A stretch of DNA of 64,000 nucleotides from Mesonia aestuariivivens (GTDB lineage Bacteria > Bacteroidota > Bacteroidia > Flavobacteriales > Flavobacteriaceae), in contig NZ_JAHWDF010000015.1 of assembly GCF_019311235.1 (NCBI RefSeq), forward strand, positions 20,090 to 84,089, written 5' to 3'. The position numbers and the translations under genes were made by a program. The notes beneath the pieces were generated by a model, which searched no databases, had not been told where the DNA came from, and was given only the letters and a program-made list of their open reading frames with translations. Of the stretch, positions 47,299 through 55,931 are shown piece by piece. Position 1 is the first letter of the stretch, and each line of letters starts with the position of its first letter.

Positions 47299-47367
47299 TT
47301 ATGCAATAGAACACGCTGTGAGCTTGCGCCACATCATCATATTCATTTTACACATTAAATTTTTCAT
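47299..47367 (-). CDS. Met-rich leader peptide 1
   Basis: A 22-codon frame with ATG at 47367 and TAA at 47299-47301. Six of 22 residues are Met, and residues 8-12 read MNMMM followed by WRKLTACSIA. The frame is open further upstream, but the promoter box at 47388-47395 lies only 20 bases before this ATG, which fixes the start. It is followed by a GC-rich terminator, then by a second leader and a second terminator before met17. Confidence 0.82.
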   Translation of the reverse strand: MKNLMCKMNMMMWRKLTACSIA

Positions 47368-47387
47368 GGTGTCTTGTTTTCTGATTA

Positions 47388-47420
47388 CAAAGATAATGGC
47401 AGAAATTTTTAATATGCAAA
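47388..47420 (-). promoter_or_regulatory. Promoter of the met leader-met17-metX-hom operon
   Basis: On the minus strand TTTG (47417-47420) and TATCTTTG (47388-47395) are separated by 21 bases, a good match to the Bacteroidota promoter (-33 TTTG, -7 TAnnTTTG). Transcription should start about 15 bases before leader 1 and run some 400 bases before met17. Confidence 0.78.
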
Positions 47421-47623
47421 TAAATTTCCATTTTTTTTTGCATTGAGAATTGAGTGATTTCTCTGACCTCTTTAAAATTAAAGCTTTGAATGAAATTTTA
47501 AAAGTGAGAAGTGAAAGCCTTTCCTGATTTAAAAACGAAGGAAACGCCACAATTAAAAATTATCAACTTATCCTCTAAAAATTAAAATGTCGTTAAAATA
47601 GTATTAGATTTATGCCTTTTTTA

Positions 47624-47631
47624 TACCTTTG
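47624..47631 (+). promoter_or_regulatory. Promoter -7 box TACCTTTG for metK
   Basis: Perfect TAnnTTTG on the plus strand. The predicted start site lies just before the SAM-II-like aptamer at 47643, so the RNA would begin with the riboswitch. Confidence 0.7.
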
Positions 47632-47642
47632 TCGCAAAATTA

Positions 47643-47689
47643 CAGGGAAAAATTTGACTGATTGCAACCCTTAAAATGCTAAAGCAGTA
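47643..47689 (+). promoter_or_regulatory. Probable SAM-II riboswitch upstream of metK
   Basis: The sequence follows the SAM-II pseudoknot pattern. P1 is AGGG (47644-47647) with CCCT (47668-47671). The P1 loop contains TTTGACTG and the conserved TTGCAA. After P1 come an A-rich strand and the conserved GCTAAA (47678-47683), then CAGT (47685-47688) pairing with ACTG (47657-47660) to form P2. SAM-II is known mainly from alphaproteobacteria, with members in Bacteroidota. About 60 bases separate the aptamer from metK, longer than usual for this class. Confidence 0.75.
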
Positions 47690-47748
47690 ATCTACTCCTT
47701 TAGTTTGGGCAACAAACAATTAGACTTTCTCTACAAATTGTAAAAAAG

Positions 47749-49005
47749 ATGGCTTATTTATTCACTTCAGAAAGTGTTTCTGAAGGACACCCAGATAAAA
47801 TCGCAGATCAGATTAGCGATACTTTATTAGATAATTTTCTAGCTTTTGATGAACAGTCAAAAGTAGCTTGCGAAACATTAGTCACCACAGGACAAGTAGT
47901 TTTGGCTGGTGAAGTAAGATCTAATACCTATTTAGACGTACAGCAAATTGCACGTGATGTGATTAATGATATTGGCTACACCAAAGGTGCCTACCAATTT
48001 AGTGGAGATTCTTGTGGCGTAATTTCTTTAATCCATGAACAATCACCAGATATTAATCAAGGTGTAGATCGTGAAAGCAAAGAAGAGCAAGGTGCTGGTG
48101 ACCAAGGGATGATGTTTGGTTATGCAACCTCTGAAACGGAAAATCATATGCCTTTAGCTTTGGATATCGCTCACAAAATGATGATCGAGTTAGCCAAGCT
48201 AAGACGTGAAAACAAAGAGCTTACTTATTTAAGACCTGATGCTAAAAGTCAGGTAACTATAGAATATAGCGACGATAATATTCCACAACGAATTGTAGCA
48301 GTTGTGCTCTCTACCCAGCATGATCAGTTTATGGAGCATGATGAAAAAATGCTTCAGCAAATAAAAGAAGATATCATCAAGATTTTAATGCCGCGCGTCA
48401 TTGAGCAATTACCAGATTATGTTCAAAAATTATTTAATGACGATATCACCTATCATATTAACCCGACTGGTAAATTTGTAATTGGCGGACCTCACGGTGA
48501 TGCTGGACTTACAGGAAGAAAAATTATTGTAGATACTTATGGAGGTAAAGGTGCGCATGGTGGTGGTGCTTTTTCAGGGAAAGATCCTAGTAAAGTAGAC
48601 CGCTCTGCAGCTTATGCTGCTAGACATATTGCTAAAAATTTAGTAGCCGCTGGAGTTGCAGATGAAGTCTTGATTCAAGTTTCTTACGCTATTGGCGTGG
48701 CAGAACCAACCTCTATTTCTATAGATACGTACGGAACTGCTAAAGTAGAACTTTCTAATGGTGAAATTGCTAACAAAGTAAAAGAAGTATTTGATCTACG
48801 CCCAGCAGCCATTGAAGAGCGCTTAAAATTAAGAAATCCTATTTACCGAGAAACTGCCGCTTATGGACATATGGGAAAAGAACCAACAACAATTACCAAA
48901 GTATTTGAAAGCCCTTATTCTGGTAAAATCACGAAAGAAGTAGAATTATTTACTTGGGAAAAATTAGACTATGTTGATAAAGTTAAAAATGCATTTAACT
49001 TGTAA
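47749..49005 (+). CDS. metK: S-adenosylmethionine synthetase
   Basis: Makes SAM from methionine and ATP. Signatures include the ATP-binding [12 protein letters not shown] near the N-terminus, [17 protein letters not shown] segment, and [22 protein letters not shown] in the central domain. The 418 residues are slightly longer than the E. coli enzyme, as in other Bacteroidota. It is divergent from the met17 operon and apparently controlled by its own product through a SAM-II aptamer. Confidence 0.97.
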   Translation: MAYLFTSESVSEGHPDKIADQISDTLLDNFLAFDEQSKVACETLVTTGQVVLAGEVRSNTYLDVQQIARDVINDIGYTKGAYQFSGDSCGVISLIHEQSPDINQGVDRESKEEQGAGDQGMMFGYATSETENHMPLALDIAHKMMIELAKLRRENKELTYLRPDAKSQVTIEYSDDNIPQRIVAVVLSTQHDQFMEHDEKMLQQIKEDIIKILMPRVIEQLPDYVQKLFNDDITYHINPTGKFVIGGPHGDAGLTGRKIIVDTYGGKGAHGGGAFSGKDPSKVDRSAAYAARHIAKNLVAAGVADEVLIQVSYAIGVAEPTSISIDTYGTAKVELSNGEIANKVKEVFDLRPAAIEERLKLRNPIYRETAAYGHMGKEPTTITKVFESPYSGKITKEVELFTWEKLDYVDKVKNAFNL

Positions 49006-49024
49006 GAACAGCAGCATTTAAACG

Positions 49025-49061
49025 ATTAGACCTTGAATTTAAACTAAATTCAAGGTCTAAT
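49025..49061 (+). terminator. Terminator after metK
   Basis: A perfect stem of about 15-16 bp (49025-49040 and 49046-49061, core gaccttgaattt/aaattcaaggtc) with a five-base loop and a following T run, 20 bases past the metK stop. Confidence 0.88.
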
Positions 49062-49117
49062 TTTTCTTTTTACACTTACTTTTATACGACAAATAAACCT
49101 ATTTAAATTAAAGTATT

Positions 49118-49709
49118 ATGAGCGAAAGTTCTTCTTTTACAAGATTTCCAATTATATCTTATCAAGATGCTTCGGAAGAAGTTAGAGCTATCTATGATGA
49201 TACCATGAAAACACTTCAGATCCCTTTTGGTTTAAATTGGTTTAAATTGGTTTAAATGCCAAGGTAGTAATGCAAATTTACTACGAGGAAATTGAGCAAA
49301 ATTAAAGTCTACCTCGATGATTGGTGATGTTCCTAACGTTTTAAAACAACTCATCATTTATAACGTTTCTAAAAAAAGAAATTGTAGTTATTGCGCTACT
49401 GCTCATGGCATTTTTGCAGATAGTATGAGTGCAATGATTAATGAACGTGAAGATTTTAAAGTTACCGAAAACCTTGACTCTCCTGAGATTCCTGAAAGTT
49501 ACAAAGTTGCTATAGAAGTAGTCACACAGGCAGCTCTGGATCATCAAAATATTAGCGATAAGGATTTCAAAAAACTTAAAGAAGTTGGTTCTGATTTAGA
49601 TGAGATACAAGAACTAATGGCCCAAGCAGATTTAGTAAATATGCTAAATACAATAGCCGATGTTTCAGGAATAAAAATTGATAATGAGCTGTTAGAAGCA
49701 ACTGCTTAA
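49118..49709 (+). pseudogene. Decayed carboxymuconolactone decarboxylase / AhpD-like gene
   Basis: An ATG at 49118 opens a frame (SSSFTRFPIISYQDASEEV) that breaks at a triplicated 10-base unit ttggtttaaa (49227-49256). Removing one copy restores the frame, which then meets a TGA at 49293-49295 where Trp would fit. The frame continues from there to 49709 with the redox motif NCSYCATAHG of the AhpD-like fold. The intact gene would have encoded about 193 residues. Two independent lesions indicate a true pseudogene; the downstream 130-residue frame alone lacks the N-terminal helices. Confidence 0.85.
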
Positions 49710-49726
49710 TGTAATCTTGAATATCT

Positions 49727-50584
49727 ATTGAATGTAACTGAAAATAAATATAGAATCACATACGAAGCATTTTCTAAATTTTCCGCAAAATTAATAAAGC
49801 AAATAGCACCCAAGAATTAGCTATTATTCTTCAGAAAAATTTAAAGTATTTATTCAATTTTAGGTTTTTTAGGATTCTCATTGAAGAAGATAAAGAATTA
49901 CTCTCCATCAATATAATTTCAAATTCAATAATCCCCTATAAAAATTCAGAGCTGTGAGTTATTAGGTTATGAAAATGATCTTATACCTAATAATATACCT
50001 ATACGCTACAAAACAGACGGAGAAAGTACCAAAATCATAACGAAAAAGAAGTTGCCTGGAGATTTATGGGGGTTGGTTTTATAGTTACGAAAATTTAAAA
50101 TTGTGTGTTTCATTAATTTCTGCCACTGAAAAGCCTTTTGACACCAGAGATATTGAAGTCCTCAATCTACTTATAGATAATTTTATCACTAAATATAAGC
50201 AACTAACATTAAAAGATCGGTTGAATCTTCAAAATGAAAACTTTCTGACTGCCTTTAACGTAATTAATCGTCAAAAAGAGCAAATTTCTAATATTGTTGA
50301 TCAACAAAAAGAAGTTATAGAAGATAGAACAAAGGAATTAAAACAAAAATAAAGAGTTAGCAGAAATATCTCGCTTAAATGCACATAGTGTAAGAGAACC
50401 GCTTTCACGAATTTTAGGATTAATAGAGATTTCAGAGTATTTTAGTGCTGATGAATTTAAATCTGAGATTTTGAATAAGCTAAAATCTTCCTCTGTAAAT
50501 CTAGATATAGCTCTACAAGATGTAATAAAAAGAAGTTCTAAAGCGATAGAAAGCTTATCTAGTAAAATACTTGGCGACAAATAA
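49727..50584 (+). pseudogene. Decayed GAF-type sensor / histidine-kinase-like gene
   Basis: Protein-like sequence continues across the region but changes frame at least four times (near 49795, 49945, 50070 and 50345) and meets several stops. Pieces read in order: ITYEAFSKFSAKLI, STQELAIILQKNLKYLF, ELLGYENDLIPNNIPIRYKT, SLISATEKPFDTRDIEVLNLL (a GAF-like end), a coiled coil with NRQKEQISNIVDQQKEVIED, and LNAHSVREPLSRILGLIE, which resembles a histidine kinase H-box and dimerisation helix. No ATPase domain follows; the original ends at 50584, one base before the response regulator. Confidence 0.72.
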
Positions 50585-50585
50585 A

Positions 50586-50945
50586 ATGCAAGATAAATTG
50601 AAAATTTATTTAGTTGACGATCAAAATATCGCCAACTTTATCACTAAAAAAGTGATTGAAAATACAGGGATTGAATGTGAAATAGTTGCATTTGAAGAAC
50701 CTAAACAAGCCCTAGAAGCCTTAGAAGAAGAAACTCCACACTATATTTTTCTAGATCTCAATATGCCTCTTATCGATGGCTGGGAGTTTTTAGAAAGTAT
50801 GGATGATAAGTTGAGTAGTAAAGTTATCATTTTAACTTCAAGTGTAGATCCTGCAGATATTGAAAGAGCAAAAAATTATCCGCAGGTAATTAGTTACCAA
50901 ACTAAACCCCCTAAAAAGAAAGCTATACAAGATTTATTTTTATAG
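50586..50945 (+). CDS. Single-domain response regulator
   Basis: A 119-residue receiver domain with no output domain. The acidic pair is in YLVDDQNI, the phosphoacceptor Asp in FLDLNMP, the switch residue in ILTSS and the conserved Lys in YQTKPP. The frame extends back to a TTG at 50571, but the ATG at 50586, one base after the stop of the decayed sensor, is preferred. It was probably the partner of that sensor and may now be an orphan. Confidence 0.9.
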   Translation: MQDKLKIYLVDDQNIANFITKKVIENTGIECEIVAFEEPKQALEALEEETPHYIFLDLNMPLIDGWEFLESMDDKLSSKVIILTSSVDPADIERAKNYPQVISYQTKPPKKKAIQDLFL

Positions 50946-51041
50946 TTTACAATATTTTAAAAGTTACAAATCTCTACTTCTAAAAGGGGGATAATCATAT
51001 ATATAATTGTTATAATAATAAACCAATTAAAACTTTATATA

Positions 51042-52862
51042 ATGAACAAGACTTTACTAAGAATTTTAATTATCTTTTGTCTTACAATTGCTAGTTGTAG
51101 CGATGATAATGATTTTACTTCTACACCAAAAAATCCAGAAGTTATTGACCCTATAGACGGTGAACCTACAACCATAGACCTATCTAGTAATTTTGGCGCA
51201 GAAGTTTCTAAAAACTTTATTGGTCAAATTATAGACACCCAAAGAAACCCCATCGAGGGTGCAGAAATTACTATTGGAGAAGAAAGCGTTACCACCGACA
51301 CTCGTGGTATTTTTATATTGAAAAACGCTCCTGTTTTCGAAAAATTTGCCTATATAAAAGTTACCAAAACAGGTTATGTAAATGGTTCTAGAGCTGTAGT
51401 TCCTACCCAAGGCACCAACCATATTGAAGTGATGCTTTTAGAAAAAAATATCACAGCTACTATTCAAAGTGGTAATGCTGCTGTCGTGAATACTGACGAT
51501 GGTGCTAAAGTAGAATTTGAAGGAGCTTATACCAATGCACAAACTGAAGAAAATTATACTGGTGCTGTAAAAGTAAGTATGCATCACTTAAACCCTTCAG
51601 ATGAAAACATGCGTTCTCAAATGCCAGGAATGCTGTACGCTGCTAATAGTCAAAACGAAGAACGTATGCTCCAAACTTTTGGAATGTTAGCCGTAGAATT
51701 AGAAGGAGAAAACGGAGAAAAACTTAACCTTACTGAAGGCTCTACAGCAACTATACATATGCCATTAGATGCTGAACTTATAGCCACCGCGCCAACCACT
51801 ATCCCATTATGGCATTTTGATGAACAAAAAGGTTATTGGATTGAAGATGGTGAGGCTACTCTACAAGGCAATGAATATGTAGGAACAGTTTCCCACTTTT
51901 CTTTTTGGAATTGTGATATCCCTGCAGAAGCTGTAAATTATTGCTTAACTCTTGAAAATGAAGATGGAGAAATTTTAGCAAATACTACAGTAAGTATTAC
52001 CAGTGCTACTTACGGAACCACGTATGGTCAAACAAACGAAGAAGGAGAAGTTTGTGGTCTAGTCCCTATGGGAGAGGATTTAACTCTTGATATTTACTCT
52101 GGTAACTATTATTCTGTTTGTAATGATATTTTCTTTTCTACAGAAATTGGATCTTTCTCTCAAGATACCGAAGAGACGCTAAGTGTTGAAGTTCCTAATG
52201 AATTAGAAGTTTCTGTAACGGCTACAATCTTAAATTGTGATGCTACTCCTCTTGCAGAAGGCTATGTAACTATCAAGACTGGTACCTACTCTTATAACAC
52301 AATCTATATAGAAAACGGAGAACTTGCAACTACTTTCTTACTTTGCAACGAAAACTATACCATAGAGTTAGAAGCTATCAATATGAATAGTTTAGCATCT
52401 TCTGGAGAATTAGAATATACACTTGCTGAAGGAAACAATAATTTAGGGATAATTACTGCTTGTGAAAATGAAATAGAAGAATTCATACAATATTCTATAG
52501 ATGACGGTGAAACGGATAATGTATTAATTTTAGAAGAAATTGATGCTGTTTTTGATCCAAATGCACAAGTACCTAATAAAAATCTTGAAATTAGTACACC
52601 TTACAATAACCAATGTTTTTGGCTAAGAGGAAATCTAACCTCTCCCTTTATTGGAGAATATACAACAGTTGACAACTATTCAGAACCAGGTTTTATATTT
52701 ATAGAAGAATGCCCTATTTATGAAGGAGATGTTGTATTCAATGTTACAAATATTGGTGAAATAGGTGAATATATAGATATTAATTTTAGTGGAGATTATT
52801 TAGATTGGAATGAAGATACTCACAGCATTACAGGTACCATACACGTTCTAAGAGACGAATAA
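51042..52862 (+). CDS. Surface lipoprotein with carboxypeptidase-like regulatory domain
   Basis: A 606-residue lipoprotein: the signal segment ends with lipobox TIASC (Cys near residue 19), followed by SDD, which favours surface export of Bacteroidota lipoproteins. About residues 60-135 form a carboxypeptidase-regulatory-like (CarboxypepD_reg) fold (GQIIDTQRNPIEGAEITIG, TDTRGIFILKNAP). Further Ig-like beta-rich segments follow (STATIHMP, WHFDEQKGYWIEDGEA, YVGTVSHFSFWNCD). No enzyme motif is visible. Function is unknown; binding or scaffolding on the cell surface is likely. Confidence 0.8.
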   Translation: MNKTLLRILIIFCLTIASCSDDNDFTSTPKNPEVIDPIDGEPTTIDLSSNFGAEVSKNFIGQIIDTQRNPIEGAEITIGEESVTTDTRGIFILKNAPVFEKFAYIKVTKTGYVNGSRAVVPTQGTNHIEVMLLEKNITATIQSGNAAVVNTDDGAKVEFEGAYTNAQTEENYTGAVKVSMHHLNPSDENMRSQMPGMLYAANSQNEERMLQTFGMLAVELEGENGEKLNLTEGSTATIHMPLDAELIATAPTTIPLWHFDEQKGYWIEDGEATLQGNEYVGTVSHFSFWNCDIPAEAVNYCLTLENEDGEILANTTVSITSATYGTTYGQTNEEGEVCGLVPMGEDLTLDIYSGNYYSVCNDIFFSTEIGSFSQDTEETLSVEVPNELEVSVTATILNCDATPLAEGYVTIKTGTYSYNTIYIENGELATTFLLCNENYTIELEAINMNSLASSGELEYTLAEGNNNLGIITACENEIEEFIQYSIDDGETDNVLILEEIDAVFDPNAQVPNKNLEISTPYNNQCFWLRGNLTSPFIGEYTTVDNYSEPGFIFIEECPIYEGDVVFNVTNIGEIGEYIDINFSGDYLDWNEDTHSITGTIHVLRDE

Positions 52863-52882
52863 AACTTAATTTTTAATTCTAT

Positions 52883-52913
52883 AAAACCTCATCATAAAAT
52901 TTGATGAGGTTTT
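52883..52913 (+). terminator. Terminator after the surface lipoprotein gene
   Basis: A perfect 12-bp stem (52883-52894 and 52902-52913, aaaacctcatca/tgatgaggtttt) with a seven-base loop and T run, 20 bases past the stop. It overlaps any upstream extension of the MarC frame, which supports the later MarC start. Confidence 0.88.
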
Positions 52914-52960
52914 TTTATACACTTCAAAATAAATTATTTTATTTGCAAAAAATTTCAGCA

Positions 52961-53602
52961 ATGAACGATTTATTCGGTTTTGGTTTATTGGTATTTACCT
53001 CATTCTTCACCTTGATTAACCCTATTGGCACCATGCCAATTTTTATGACGATGACGTCTGAGCTAGATAAAGAACATCGTAATGCTACCGCACGTAAAGC
53101 TACCATTGCTGCCTTTATCACCATTGTTGCATTTGCCTTCTCTGGACAGGTGCTATTTAAGTTTTTTGGGATTTCTGTAAATAGCTTTCGTTTAGTAGGT
53201 GGAGTTATTTTCTTCCAAATGGGTATGGATATGCTGCAAGCTCGTCTTGCTAGTGTAAAAGTGAGAACTAAAGCTGCAAAAAAATCTTACATCGAAGATA
53301 TCTCGATTACTCCACTAGCAATCCCAATGATTTCGGGGCCAGGATCAATTACTAATGCTATTATTATGATGGAAGATGCTGAAACCGTACAAGCAAAAGC
53401 TGTCTTAATTGGCGCAATCTTTTTAGTATTATTTATTACCTACCTTATTTTATTAAGTTCATCTAAAATTTTAAAAATTTTAGGGAATACTGGTAAAAAT
53501 GTATTGATGCGCTTAATGGGATTAATTGTTATGGTGATCGCTGCAGAATTTTTCTTTAGCGGTTTAAAACCTATTGTTCAAGATATGCTGAATATCAATT
53601 AA
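52961..53602 (+). CDS. MarC-family integral membrane protein
   Basis: A 213-residue polytopic membrane protein of the MarC/UPF0056 family, with six hydrophobic segments and the family stretches FFTLINPIGTMPIFM near the N-terminus, GGVIFFQMGMDML and TPLAIPMISGPGSI in the middle. The physiological role of the family is unclear. The frame is open to 52901, but that region overlaps the preceding terminator. The ATG at 52961 fits the family start. Confidence 0.9.
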   Translation: MNDLFGFGLLVFTSFFTLINPIGTMPIFMTMTSELDKEHRNATARKATIAAFITIVAFAFSGQVLFKFFGISVNSFRLVGGVIFFQMGMDMLQARLASVKVRTKAAKKSYIEDISITPLAIPMISGPGSITNAIIMMEDAETVQAKAVLIGAIFLVLFITYLILLSSSKILKILGNTGKNVLMRLMGLIVMVIAAEFFFSGLKPIVQDMLNIN

Positions 53603-53678
53603 GCAAAGTAGAAATTAAGTAAGCTAAGTTAAATTTCCACTAATTAATATTGAATAATTATAAAATTCAAAATAAGCT

Positions 53679-53777
53679 GGGCGTAACCCTAGCGGGTCGG
53701 GCTTTACGTTATATCTTTTTTGCTTATCATTTGTAGTGAATAATCGCAAAAAAGGATGCCACTCCCATCCCTTGCGC
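53679..53777. repeat. Interspersed repeat copy
   Basis: It starts gggcgtaaccctagcgggtc and ends cccttgcgc, with the same start and end words as the outer element at 33840-33983 but different interior. It is non-coding and sits between marC and tex. Confidence 0.6.
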
Positions 53778-53804
53778 AAAAACTTTATTGAAAGCTAATT
53801 AGAA

Positions 53805-55931
53805 TTACTTCTTATGCAATTTTAGCTGAATTCTTTTTCGAGCAGCGTCTACTTCTAGCACTTTTACAATAACCTGCTGATGCAAACTCACGTGTGCATT
53901 TACATCACTTACAAATTCGTCGGCAAGGTTAGAGACATGTATAAGTCCGCTTTCTTTAATTCCTACATCTACAAAGCAGCCAAAATTGGTAATGTTATTT
54001 ACTATTCCGGGCAATAACTGACCTTCACGTAAATCGCCAATCGTTTTAATATCTTGATTAAACGTAAACACCTTTGCTTTCTTTCGAATATCTAATCCTG
54101 GTTTTTCTAGTTCAGCAATAATATCTTTTAAGGTAGGTAAACCTACTTCTTCTGAAACATAGCGTGCTAATTTAATTTTCTGTAGCAACTCTTTATTCCC
54201 AATTAGCTCCTTGATGGTTTTCTCTTCATCTTTTGCTATTTTTTCTACCAGCGCATAACGTTCGGGATGTACTGCTGAATTATCTAAGGGATTTTCTGCA
54301 TTTCTAATTCTTAAAAAACCAGCACTCTGCACAAAAGCTTTTCCTCCTAAACGCTTTACTTTTTTAATTTCATTTCTACTATGGAAAGCTCCGTTTTCAT
54401 TTCGGTATTCAATAATATTTTCGGCTAACTTCTCTCCTATTCCAGAAACATAACTCAACAACGACTTACTAGCGGTATTTATATTCACCCCAACCGCATT
54501 CACACAAGATTCTACCACACGATCTAAGGTTTGCTTTAATTTTGTTTGATCTACATCGTGTTGATATTGCCCTACTCCAATAGCTTTCGCATCTATTTTT
54601 ACCAGTTCTGCTAACGGGTCTTGCAGACGTCTACCAATAGAGACAGAGCCTCGCACTGTAGCATCGTAAGTAGGAAATTCTTCTCGTGCCACTGCAGATG
54701 CAGAATATACAGAAGCTCCAGCTTCACTCACGACAAAAACTTGTAACTCATTTCTAAACCTAATCTTTTTCACCAAAGCCTCTGTTTCTCGTGAAGCGGT
54801 TCCGTTACCTATCGCAATGGCATCAATTTTATAAGCTTCGGTGAGTGTACTTATTTTTTTGAGGGCTGTTTTTTGATCTTTTTGCGGCGGATGCGGAAAT
54901 ATGGTTTCATTATGCAAAAGCATTCCGTTTTCATCTAAACAAACCAACTTACAACCCGTTCTAAAACCAGGGTCTATTGCCAATACGCGTTTTTCTCCTA
55001 AGGGAGCGCCAAGTAAAAGTTGCTTTAGGTTATTGGCAAAAACTGCAATAGCAGATTCGTCGGCTTTTTCTTTTGCTTGCTGAAGCGCTTCATTACCCAG
55101 AGAAGGTTTTAATAATCGCTTATAACTATCGGCGATCGCCAATTCTATCTGTAAAGCGACATCTCCTGAAGATTTAATGAGTTTGCGTTGCATTTGCTGA
55201 AAAATTCGCTCTTCATCACCCTCTAATTTCACCCGAATAAAACCTTCTTTTTCGGCTCTTTGAATCGCTAAAAAGCGATGCGATGGAATACGCTTTAAAG
55301 ATTCTGACCAATCAAAATAATCTTTAAATTTCTGTGCTTTTTCCTCCTTCATTTTCGTTTTTACAGCTTTTGCCGTAATCTGTATAAAATTACCAAACTG
55401 GTGACGAATATAATCTCGTATATCGGTACGCTCAGCAATCCATTCGGCTATAATTAAACGCGCGCCAACTAAAGCTTCCGAAGCATTTTTAACTTCAGCA
55501 TTGATATAATTACGAGCAATAGGTTCTAGTTGACTAGAATTTTGAGCCATGATAATTTTAGCCAATGGCTCTAAACCTTGCTCTCTGGCTTTGTCTGCTT
55601 TGGTTTTCCGCTTTTTCTTATAAGGTAGGTATAGATCTTCTAGTTCGGTAAGCGATAAGCTTTCTTCTAGTTTAGATTTTAAGGCTGAAGTTAATGCACC
55701 TTGTTCTTCTATGCTATTTAAAATTGAAATCTTCCGCTTTTCTAAATCTTCATAAAAAGTTTTTGCTTTTAAGATGTTTTCAATTTGTATTTCATCTAAA
55801 TTACCAGTCATTTCTTTACGATACCTCGCGATAAAAGGAATCGTACAATCTTCTTCTAGTAATTGCAACGTATGCTGAATAGAAGTATGTGGTAAATTTA
55901 ATTGATTTTTCAGATAAGATAAAACTTGCAT
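53805..55931 (-). CDS. Tex family RNA-binding protein
   Basis: A 708-residue Tex/YhgF homologue. It has an N-terminal helical region with IPFIARYRKEMTG, a YqgF/RNase H-like domain (LAIDPGFRTGCKLV), helix-hairpin-helix motifs (VNINTASKSLLSYVSGIGEKLA) and a C-terminal S1 RNA-binding domain (GIVNNITNFGCFVDVGIKESGLIHVS). Tex proteins bind nucleic acid and affect transcription and RNA metabolism; the exact role here is unknown. Confidence 0.93.
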   Translation of the reverse strand: MQVLSYLKNQLNLPHTSIQHTLQLLEEDCTIPFIARYRKEMTGNLDEIQIENILKAKTFYEDLEKRKISILNSIEEQGALTSALKSKLEESLSLTELEDLYLPYKKKRKTKADKAREQGLEPLAKIIMAQNSSQLEPIARNYINAEVKNASEALVGARLIIAEWIAERTDIRDYIRHQFGNFIQITAKAVKTKMKEEKAQKFKDYFDWSESLKRIPSHRFLAIQRAEKEGFIRVKLEGDEERIFQQMQRKLIKSSGDVALQIELAIADSYKRLLKPSLGNEALQQAKEKADESAIAVFANNLKQLLLGAPLGEKRVLAIDPGFRTGCKLVCLDENGMLLHNETIFPHPPQKDQKTALKKISTLTEAYKIDAIAIGNGTASRETEALVKKIRFRNELQVFVVSEAGASVYSASAVAREEFPTYDATVRGSVSIGRRLQDPLAELVKIDAKAIGVGQYQHDVDQTKLKQTLDRVVESCVNAVGVNINTASKSLLSYVSGIGEKLAENIIEYRNENGAFHSRNEIKKVKRLGGKAFVQSAGFLRIRNAENPLDNSAVHPERYALVEKIAKDEEKTIKELIGNKELLQKIKLARYVSEEVGLPTLKDIIAELEKPGLDIRKKAKVFTFNQDIKTIGDLREGQLLPGIVNNITNFGCFVDVGIKESGLIHVSNLADEFVSDVNAHVSLHQQVIVKVLEVDAARKRIQLKLHKK

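Noticed and set aside
47299..47550. An 83-codon minus-strand frame including Met leader 1
   Set aside because: Only the last 22 codons look meaningful. The upstream part crosses the promoter (47388-47420) and is ordinary AT-rich sequence, so the real frame starts at 47367.
49317..49709. The 130-residue frame as an intact CxxC protein
   Set aside because: The upstream sequence from 49118 clearly encodes the missing N-terminal part in another frame and carries two lesions, so it is the 3' part of a pseudogene.
50101..50352. An 83-residue coiled-coil frame as a separate gene
   Set aside because: Homologous-looking sequence continues on both sides in other frames; it is one piece of the decayed sensor.
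52901..52960. An N-terminal extension of the MarC protein
   Set aside because: It would start inside the terminator of the preceding gene; the family start matches the ATG at 52961.
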